Both the position numbers and the translations under genes were made by a program. From Sphingomonas sp. Root710 (lineage in GTDB: Bacteria; Pseudomonadota; Alphaproteobacteria; Sphingomonadales; Sphingomonadaceae), in assembly GCF_001429065.1 (NCBI RefSeq), contig NZ_LMIB01000001.1, positions 567,933 through 631,932 of the forward strand: a stretch of 64,000 nucleotides of DNA. Reading direction: 5' to 3'. Shown in pieces: positions 58,486 through 64,000 of the stretch (within the stretch, counting starts at the first letter, position 1; every line of letters starts with the position of its first letter). The notes under the pieces were generated by a model that was not told the DNA's origin, did no database searches, and saw only the letters and a list, made by a program, of their open reading frames with translations.

Positions 58486-59890
58486 ACTCGGAATCGCCAT
58501 CGCACTGGTGATGGCGCTCAGCGCCTGCACCAGCGGGGCCGCCCCCAAATCGGCTTCGTCGGACAGCCCGCCGCCCGGCAAGGGCAAGGGGTTCAACCGC
58601 GATCCCTATCCGTCGACCTATCATGCCTATCCGGGCGTGCCGACCGCGATCGTCCACGCGACGGTCTATGACGGCGAGGGCGGGCGGATCGAGGACGGGA
58701 CGGTGCTGATCGCCGACGGCAAGGTTGCCGGGATCGGCGGTCCCGATCTGGCGATACCGGCGGGCGCGGCGGTGATCGACGGCAAAGGCAAATGGGTCAC
58801 GCCCGGCGTCATCGACGTGCACAGCCATCTCGGCGATTATCCGTCGCCGCAGGTCAAGGCGCTGTCGGACGGCAACGAGGCGACCGCGCCGGTTACCGCC
58901 GACGTCTGGGCTGAACATAGCGTCTGGCCGCAGGACCCGGGCTTCAGCCGCGCGCTCGTCAATGGCGGGGTGACGACGCTGCAGATCCTGCCCGGTTCGG
59001 CCAACCTGTTCGGCGGCCGGTCGGTGACGCTGAAGAATGTCTATGCGCGGACGATGCAGGGAATGAAATTTCCCGGCGCACCTTATGGTTTGAAGATGGC
59101 GTGCGGCGAAAATCCCAAGCGGGTCTATGGCGGCAAGAATCGCGAGCCATCCACCCGTATGGGCAATATCGCAGTCGACCGGCAAACCTGGATGAAAGCC
59201 GCCGACTATCGCCGCAAATGGGCGAAATATGAAGAGAAGGGCGGCGAGCCGCCCGCGCGCGACGTCGCGATGGAGACGCTGATGGGCGTGCTCGACGGTG
59301 ATATCCTCGTCCACAACCATTGCTACCGCGCCGATGAGATGGCCATCGTCCTCGATATGGCGAAGGAGTTCGGCTACCACGTCACCGCCTTCCACCATGC
59401 GGTCGAAGCCTACAAGATCGCCGATCTGCTGAAGGCCAATGGCACCTGTGCTGCGGTGTGGGCCGACTGGTATGGCTTCAAGATGGAAAGCTATGACGGA
59501 ATTCCCGAGAACTTGGGAATCCTTGAAAAATCAGGTGTCTGCGTGATGATTCATTCGGACGATCAGAATGGCATCCAGCGTCTCAACCAGGAAGTCGCCA
59601 AGGGCCTCGCCGCCGCGCGGCGGGCAGGCATCGGCATCAGCGACGAACAGGCCTGGACCTGGCTGGCGATCAATCCGGCCCGCGCGCTGGGCATCGCCGA
59701 CCGCACGGGCAGCCTGAAGCCTGGCAAGATGGGCGACGTCGTGCTGTGGAATGGCAATCCGTTCAGCGTCTACACCCGGCCCGAAAAGGTCTGGATCGAC
59801 GGGGCGATGCTTTACGACATGAACAATCCGCGGCTGCGTCCGGTCAGCGATTTCGAGCTGGGCCAGCCGGGTGAGGGAGATGTTAAATGA
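58475..59890 (+). CDS. Lipoprotein amidohydrolase, metal site complete
   Basis: The 471-residue protein starts at GTG 58475 inside the end of the transporter gene. It has a lipobox (LVMALSACTSG), so it should be a lipid-anchored envelope protein. The amidohydrolase metal site is present: HxH in PGVIDVHSHLG, histidine in LVHNHCYRAD, histidine in AFHHAVEAYKIAD, and aspartate in IHSDDQNGIQR. Related proteins are dipeptidases and imidazolonepropionase-like hydrolases. The C-terminal ARALGIADRTGSLKPGKMGDVVLWN is also typical. It probably cleaves peptides outside the cytoplasm, in step with the transporter. Confidence 0.88.
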   Translation: MSSKLGIAIALVMALSACTSGAAPKSASSDSPPPGKGKGFNRDPYPSTYHAYPGVPTAIVHATVYDGEGGRIEDGTVLIADGKVAGIGGPDLAIPAGAAVIDGKGKWVTPGVIDVHSHLGDYPSPQVKALSDGNEATAPVTADVWAEHSVWPQDPGFSRALVNGGVTTLQILPGSANLFGGRSVTLKNVYARTMQGMKFPGAPYGLKMACGENPKRVYGGKNREPSTRMGNIAVDRQTWMKAADYRRKWAKYEEKGGEPPARDVAMETLMGVLDGDILVHNHCYRADEMAIVLDMAKEFGYHVTAFHHAVEAYKIADLLKANGTCAAVWADWYGFKMESYDGIPENLGILEKSGVCVMIHSDDQNGIQRLNQEVAKGLAAARRAGIGISDEQAWTWLAINPARALGIADRTGSLKPGKMGDVVLWNGNPFSVYTRPEKVWIDGAMLYDMNNPRLRPVSDFELGQPGEGDVK

Positions 59891-61173
59891 AGCACCTCCT
59901 TCTCGCCGCAGCGGCGCTGATCGCCGCTCCCGCGCCTGCGGAAACCATCGCCATCACCGGCGGCACCGTCGCGATCGGGGATGGCTCCGCGCCCATCCGG
60001 GGCGGCACCGTCGTCATCGCCAACGGCCGCGTGGTGAGTGCCGGGGCGGGCGCTGCGGTGCCGGCGGGCGCGCGGGTGATCGACGCCAGCGGCAAATGGG
60101 TTTCGCCCGGGATCGTCGCGGCGGTCAGCACGCTGGGCATCCTCGATGGCTATGGCATGCCCGAGACCAATGACGGGTCGGCCGACAAGTCGCCCTTCTC
60201 GGCGGCGATCGACATCGCCCCCGCGATCAATCCGACCGGCCAGCGTATCGCCATCGAACGGTCGGCAGGCGTCACCCGCGCCTTCGTGATGCCAGGCACC
60301 GGCAATACGATGTTTGCGGGACAGGGCGCGGTGATCGATCTCGGCGCCGATTATGAGCCGGTGACGCGGGCACGCGCCTTCCAGTTCGTCGAGCTGGGCG
60401 AGGACGGAGCCGGGCCCGGCGGCGGGAGCCGTCCGGCCGCGCATGTCCTTTTACGCGCGGCGATGGCGGCGGCGGCCGATCCCGCGGCGATCGGCATCGC
60501 CAGCAAGGAGTCGCTGATCACCCGCCAGGATGCCGAGGCCTTGGGTCCGATCGTGCGGGGGAAGATCCCGCTGCTCGCCCATGCCGAACGGGTGACCGAC
60601 ATCAAGGCCGTGCTCGCGCTCAAGGCGCAATATCCGGCGATCAAACTGGTGCTGGTCGGCGCGACCGAAGGATGGATGATTGCCGACCAGATCGCCGCCG
60701 CGCGCGTGCCGGTGATCGCCGCCGCGCTGGTCGATCTGCCTGAGAAGTTCGAGACGCTGGCGGCCACCCAGTCCAATGTCGGGCGGCTGGTGCGCGCCGG
60801 GGTGACGGTTGCGATCTCCAATTCAGGGATCTCGGAAGGGCCGTATGAGTCCTACCTCGCACAATATGCCGGCAACCTCGTCGCGCTGACCAAGGTGCCT
60901 GGCGCGCAGGGGCTCGATTGGGGCGCGGCATTCGCCACAATAACGTCGAAGCCCGCCGCGGCGATCGGCATGGATGGCGAGATCGGTTCGCTCCGCCCCG
61001 GGCGGCGGGCCGATGTCGTGATCTGGGACGGCGACCCGCTCGAACTCGCATCGGCGCCGGAAGCGATCTTCATCGATGGGGTCGCCCAGCCGATGACGAG
61101 CCGCCAGACCCGGCTGCGCGACCGCTATCTCGATCCAGTGGAGAAGGCGCTGCCCAAGGCATACGAACGCTGA
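59887..61173 (+). CDS. Exported amidohydrolase-fold protein without metal ligands
   Basis: The 428-residue protein has a signal peptide (KHLLLAAAALIAAPAPA), so it is periplasmic. It overlaps the previous gene by four bases (ATGA). It has the fold marks of the amidohydrolase superfamily (GGTVAIGDGSAPIRGGTVVIANGRVVSAG, outlined; AAAIGMDGEIGSLRPGRRADVVIWDGDP, outlined). The HxH is gone: PGIVAAVSTLG where PGxIDxHxH is expected. The aspartate region reads AISNSGIS, and only one histidine remains in LLAHAERVTD. So it cannot bind metal in the usual way and may be a partner subunit of the upstream lipoprotein. Confidence 0.88.
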   Translation: MKHLLLAAAALIAAPAPAETIAITGGTVAIGDGSAPIRGGTVVIANGRVVSAGAGAAVPAGARVIDASGKWVSPGIVAAVSTLGILDGYGMPETNDGSADKSPFSAAIDIAPAINPTGQRIAIERSAGVTRAFVMPGTGNTMFAGQGAVIDLGADYEPVTRARAFQFVELGEDGAGPGGGSRPAAHVLLRAAMAAAADPAAIGIASKESLITRQDAEALGPIVRGKIPLLAHAERVTDIKAVLALKAQYPAIKLVLVGATEGWMIADQIAAARVPVIAAALVDLPEKFETLAATQSNVGRLVRAGVTVAISNSGISEGPYESYLAQYAGNLVALTKVPGAQGLDWGAAFATITSKPAAAIGMDGEIGSLRPGRRADVVIWDGDPLELASAPEAIFIDGVAQPMTSRQTRLRDRYLDPVEKALPKAYER

Positions 61174-61270
61174 TCCGGCATCCTGGCCGCTTCCTGTTGG
61201 AAGAGGGCTATGGGCTTGAGGCGCAGCGAAAATCGGCGCATCTAGCGGCGTGTTTTCGGCGGGGGTTGTG

Positions 61271-62608
61271 ATGGCGCGCAAATATTTCGGAACCGACGGC
61301 ATTCGCGGCCGGACCAACGAAAGCCCGATGACCGCCGAGATCGCCATGAAGGTGGGGCAGGCGGCGGGCGCGCACTTCCTGCGCGGGGACCATCGCCATC
61401 GCGTCGTCATCGGCAAGGATACCCGCCTGTCGGGCTATATGATGGAATCCGCACTGGTCGCCGGGTTCACCAGCGTGGGCATGGATGTGGTGCTGATGGG
61501 CCCGATGCCGACTCCGGCGGTGGCGATGCTCACCCGATCGATGCGCGCGGACCTTGGCGTGATGATCTCCGCCAGCCACAATATGTTCGCCGACAATGGC
61601 ATCAAGCTGTTCGGTCCAGACGGCTACAAGTTGTCGGATGACGATGAAGCGGCGATCGAGGCGCGGCTTGACAAGCCGGTCAAGCTCGCCCCGTCGGCCG
61701 ATATCGGCCGCGCCCGCCGTGTCGAGGATGCGCGTGGGCGCTATGTCCATGCGGTGAAATCGAGCTTTCCCGAGCATCTCCGCCTCGACGGGCTGCGCGT
61801 CGTGGTCGATTGCGCCAATGGCGCGGCCTATGAGGTCGCTCCTTCGGCGCTGTGGGAATTGGGGGCCGATGTGATCACGATCGGGGTCAACCCGAACGGC
61901 ATCAACATCAACGACAAATGCGGATCGACCGACCCGAAGGCATTGCAGGACAAGGTGCGCGAGACGCGGGCCGACATCGGCATCGCGCTCGATGGCGATG
62001 CCGACCGCCTGATCGTGGTCGACGACAATGGCAAGGTGATCGATGGCGATCAATTGATGGCGCTGGTCGCGGGCGGCGCGCATCAGCGCGGCGAGCTCAA
62101 GGGCGGCGGCATCGTCGCCACCGTGATGTCGAATCTCGGGCTGGAGCGCTTCCTTGGCGGCAAGGGGCTGTCCCTGCACCGCACCCAGGTCGGCGACCGC
62201 TATGTCGTCGAGGCGATGCGCGCTGAGGGGTATAATATCGGCGGCGAGCAGTCGGGCCATATCGTCATGTCCGACCATGCGACCACCGGGGACGGGCTCG
62301 TCGCAGCTCTTCAGGTGCTCGCCCAGCTTGTCGAGAAAGGCCGCCCGGCGCACGAACTCCTGCACCAGTTCGATCCGCTGCCGCAATTGCTCAAGAATGT
62401 CCGCTTCGCGGGCGGCGAGCCGCTGAAGGACGACAAGGTGATCGCCGCGATCGCCGACGCCGAGGAGAAGCTGAACGGCACCGGACGACTGGTGATCCGC
62501 AAGTCGGGGACCGAGCCGCTGATCCGGGTGATGGCCGAGGGCGAGGACCGCAAGCTGGTCGAAACGATGGTCGATCAGATTTGCGAGGCGGTGCGCAAGG
62601 CGGCGTGA
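61271..62608 (+). CDS. glmM: Phosphoglucosamine mutase
   Basis: GlmM interconverts glucosamine-6- and 1-phosphate for UDP-GlcNAc and peptidoglycan synthesis. The 445-residue protein starts [19 protein letters not shown], the hallmark, and has the phosphoserine loop [18 protein letters not shown], metal loop [13 protein letters not shown], sugar loop [19 protein letters not shown] in outline, and the phosphate loop [15 protein letters not shown] 61271 is used. thiD follows in the same direction four bases on. Confidence 0.97.
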   Translation: MARKYFGTDGIRGRTNESPMTAEIAMKVGQAAGAHFLRGDHRHRVVIGKDTRLSGYMMESALVAGFTSVGMDVVLMGPMPTPAVAMLTRSMRADLGVMISASHNMFADNGIKLFGPDGYKLSDDDEAAIEARLDKPVKLAPSADIGRARRVEDARGRYVHAVKSSFPEHLRLDGLRVVVDCANGAAYEVAPSALWELGADVITIGVNPNGININDKCGSTDPKALQDKVRETRADIGIALDGDADRLIVVDDNGKVIDGDQLMALVAGGAHQRGELKGGGIVATVMSNLGLERFLGGKGLSLHRTQVGDRYVVEAMRAEGYNIGGEQSGHIVMSDHATTGDGLVAALQVLAQLVEKGRPAHELLHQFDPLPQLLKNVRFAGGEPLKDDKVIAAIADAEEKLNGTGRLVIRKSGTEPLIRVMAEGEDRKLVETMVDQICEAVRKAA

Positions 62609-62612
62609 CCCC

Positions 62613-63401
62613 ATGACGATCGCCCGCGTCCTCGTCATCGCCGGGTCGGATTCGGGCGGCGGTGCTGGTATCCAGGCCGATATCAAAACGGTCACCCTGT
62701 TGGGCGGCCATGCGATGACCGCGATAACCGCGATCACCGCACAGAACACGCTGGGCGTCACCGGCGTCCATCCCATTCCCGTCGAGATGGTAATCGCGCA
62801 GATCGACGCGGTCGCATCCGACATCGGGGTCGATGCGGTGAAGATCGGGATGATCGGATCGGCGGCGACCGTCGAGGCGGTGGCCGACCGGCTCGACCGG
62901 CCCGATCTCGTCGGCGTGCCGGTCGTATTCGATCCGGTGATGATAGCGACCAGCGGCAGCCGCCTGGCCGATGATGCGACGATCGCGGCCTTTGGACGAT
63001 TGATGCGCCGGGCGACGGTGTCGACGCCCAATCTCGATGAACTGGAGGCTTTGGCCGGCGAGTCCCTTACCGGCGAGAGTGCTATCGCGACAGCCGCCGA
63101 GCGCCTTATCGCGGGAGGAAGCGGCGCAATCCTGGCGACGGGCACCCGGTCGGGCAATGGATTGCGCGATATGTTGTTTCAGGCGGGAAGCGCCGAGCAG
63201 CGCTGGGAAGCCGGATGGATCGATACGATCCACGACCATGGTACGGGTTGCACGCTCGCAAGCGGGATCGCGACGGGACTGGCGCAGGGCATGGGTTTGC
63301 CAGACGCCATCGCGCGAGCGCGAGCGTTCGTCCGCGCGGCGTTGCTCGCCGCGCCGGGGCTAGGGCAGGGGCGCGGCCCCATGGGGCACCGCGCCCTCTG
63401 A
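62613..63401 (+). CDS. thiD: Hydroxymethylpyrimidine/phosphomethylpyrimidine kinase
   Basis: ThiD phosphorylates HMP and HMP-P for thiamine synthesis. The 262-residue ribokinase-like protein has VIAGSDSGGGAGIQADIKT, the second block ALEAITAITAQNTLGVTGVH-like (AITAQNTLGVTGVHP), and the catalytic DHGTGCTLASGIATGLAQG near residue 215. It follows glmM by four bases. Its last 42 bases overlap the end of the convergent nsrR gene. Confidence 0.95.
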   Translation: MTIARVLVIAGSDSGGGAGIQADIKTVTLLGGHAMTAITAITAQNTLGVTGVHPIPVEMVIAQIDAVASDIGVDAVKIGMIGSAATVEAVADRLDRPDLVGVPVVFDPVMIATSGSRLADDATIAAFGRLMRRATVSTPNLDELEALAGESLTGESAIATAAERLIAGGSGAILATGTRSGNGLRDMLFQAGSAEQRWEAGWIDTIHDHGTGCTLASGIATGLAQGMGLPDAIARARAFVRAALLAAPGLGQGRGPMGHRAL

Positions 63402-63827
63402 CGCCAAAGCTGGCAGGCCGAGCAGCGCGGCGAGATCGGTTCGCCGCCGGGTGACGTCAGCGATCGTGTACCGGTCGAGCACCGCCAGGAAGGCGCCGAG
63501 CGCTTCGCCCAGCGCGCCGTTGAGCCCACAGGCGGGTGCGATCACACAGCTACCGCAGTCGGCCAGAACGAGGTCGGGTTCGCCATGGCGGACAACGTCG
63601 CCGACGCCGATCGTCTCGGGCGCGCGGGCGAGGGTGATGCCGCCGCCGCGGCCGCGCACCGTGCGGATGAAGCCGGCGCGGCCGAGCATGTGGACGACCT
63701 TCATCAGATGGTTCTCGGAAATCGCATAAGCACGCGCGATCTCGGCGATCGACGCCCGTCGATCGGGATCGACGGCAAGGTGCATCAGGACGCGCAGGGC
63801 ATAGTCGGTATGGCGGGACAGACGCAT
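63360..63827 (-). CDS. nsrR: Rrf2-family nitric-oxide-sensing regulator NsrR
   Basis: NsrR uses a cysteine-bound iron-sulfur cluster to sense nitric oxide and represses hmp and related genes. The 155-residue protein has the Rrf2 winged helix (LSRHTDYALRVLMHLAV, SIAEIARAYAISENHLMKVVHMLGRAGFI in outline) and three cysteines at about 91, 94 and 100 (ADCGSCVIAPACGLNGAL). It is divergent from hmp, with two candidate operators between. The C-terminal tail overlaps the thiD stop region. Confidence 0.92.
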   Translation of the reverse strand: MRLSRHTDYALRVLMHLAVDPDRRASIAEIARAYAISENHLMKVVHMLGRAGFIRTVRGRGGGITLARAPETIGVGDVVRHGEPDLVLADCGSCVIAPACGLNGALGEALGAFLAVLDRYTIADVTRRRTDLAALLGLPALASEGAVPHGAAPLP

Positions 63828-63848
63828 GCCGCATCATAGGGCGTTTTA

Positions 63849-63871
63849 AAGATAGATTCAAATTGCATCTT
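63849..63871. promoter_or_regulatory. Candidate NsrR operator 1
   Basis: A 23-base interrupted palindrome of the 11-1-11 type begins AAGAT and ends ATCTT, fitting the NsrR consensus AAGATGCATTT-n-AAATGCATCTT at the outer positions. It lies 22 bases from the nsrR start. Confidence 0.6.
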
Positions 63872-63885
63872 TAATCGACTCAATA

Positions 63886-63908
63886 TAGGTGCATTTGAAT
63901 TACATCTT
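63886..63908. promoter_or_regulatory. Candidate NsrR operator 2
   Basis: GGTGCATTT-G-AATTACATC (63888-63906) is a second NsrR-like dyad with flanking T/A bases. It lies 15 bases before the hmp ATG, close to the ribosome site GAGGGG, so binding would block transcription or its start. Confidence 0.6.
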
Positions 63909-63922
63909 TAGAGGGGTGTTTC

Positions 63923-64000
63923 ATGACAAAGCCGCTTTCCGCCGAGACCATCGCCATCGTGAAATCCACTGCGCCCGCGTTGCAACAGCATGGCGTCGCG
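63923..64000 (+). CDS. hmp: Flavohemoprotein (nitric oxide dioxygenase), 5' end only
   Basis: Hmp turns nitric oxide into nitrate. Only 26 codons are in the window: MTKPLSAETIAIVKSTAPAL, then QQHGVA. This is the usual start of a bacterial globin domain of Hmp (LSxxTIxIVKATxPxLxxxG). ATG 63923 has GAGGGG upstream. The NsrR gene and operators just before it support the identification. Confidence 0.85.
   Translation, partial: MTKPLSAETIAIVKSTAPALQQHGVA

Noticed and set aside
61208-63157. Long open frame (649 codons) on the minus strand opposite glmM and thiD
   Set aside because: Shadow frame across two certain genes, low-complexity Arg/His/Asp-rich product.

Overview
This window is chromosomal DNA from an alphaproteobacterium, most likely a member of the Sphingomonadales (Sphingomonadaceae). 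The evidence is the high GC content, the separate atpH-atpA-atpG-atpD-atpC cluster, a DksA with a single cysteine in its zinc-finger region, ChpT (a phosphotransferase of the alphaproteobacterial CtrA pathway), an RpoH with the RpoH box, a short SRP RNA and Flp/Tad pilus genes. Nearly all of it is core genome. I see no prophage, insertion sequence, integron, CRISPR array, tRNA or rRNA operon.

Layout. 0-3.4 kb: 5' part of serS, a signal-peptide protein with a duplicated domain, dksA, two DUF465 small proteins and a PilZ protein. 3.4-7.4 kb: thiolase, a PHA-synthase-like Cys-nucleophile hydrolase, the repressor phaR, an exported methyltransferase-like protein and a small membrane protein. 7.4-12 kb: isolated cpaF, an RTX M10 metalloprotease, and an SRPBCC gene broken by two in-frame amber codons that overlaps an intact ArsR regulator. 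12-17 kb: ATP synthase F1 operon with a small YHS-like Cys protein inserted between atpD and atpC. 17-23 kb: hsp20 with a ROSE-type RNA thermometer, accA, an M48 protease, two Flp pilins, mutT, an exported hypothetical protein and YceI. 23-28.7 kb: ilvB-ilvN-ilvC, miaA, serB. 28.7-31.7 kb: PilZ protein and two divergent SPOR proteins. 31.7-35.5 kb: DUF3089 hydrolase-ruvX-pyrB-pyrC', where PyrC' lacks the metal ligands of a real dihydroorotase. 35.6-41.3 kb: gatC-gatA-gatB, SRP RNA, dnaX, ybaB. 41.3-46 kb: mtgA, a GT-C-like membrane protein, rpoH, rluD and a JAMM peptidase. 46-52.2 kb: chpT and cheA-cheW-cheY-cheB-cheR. 52.2-56.5 kb: amidase, rnpB, msrA, Sua5-type tsaC, a repeat element, a GntR regulator and a nitroreductase. 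56.7-61.2 kb: a POT peptide transporter coupled to two amidohydrolase-superfamily proteins, the second without its metal site. 61.2-64 kb: glmM, thiD, nsrR, NsrR-type operators and the start of hmp.

How parts work together. The pha genes and phaR suggest polyhydroxyalkanoate control. The POT transporter and amidohydrolases look like a peptide uptake and cleavage operon. nsrR-hmp is a nitric-oxide defence module. rpoH and the ROSE element link to heat shock. The che genes form a cytoplasmic signalling core with no receptor gene nearby.

The most unusual features are the two separate cases of catalytically dead amidohydrolase folds kept in operons (PyrC' and the second peptidase-like gene), the CheA with a degenerate receiver tail, the YHS-like protein inside the ATP synthase operon, the strong hairpin just ahead of atpH, and the double-amber SRPBCC gene. 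I found no clearly new multi-gene defence or mobile system.
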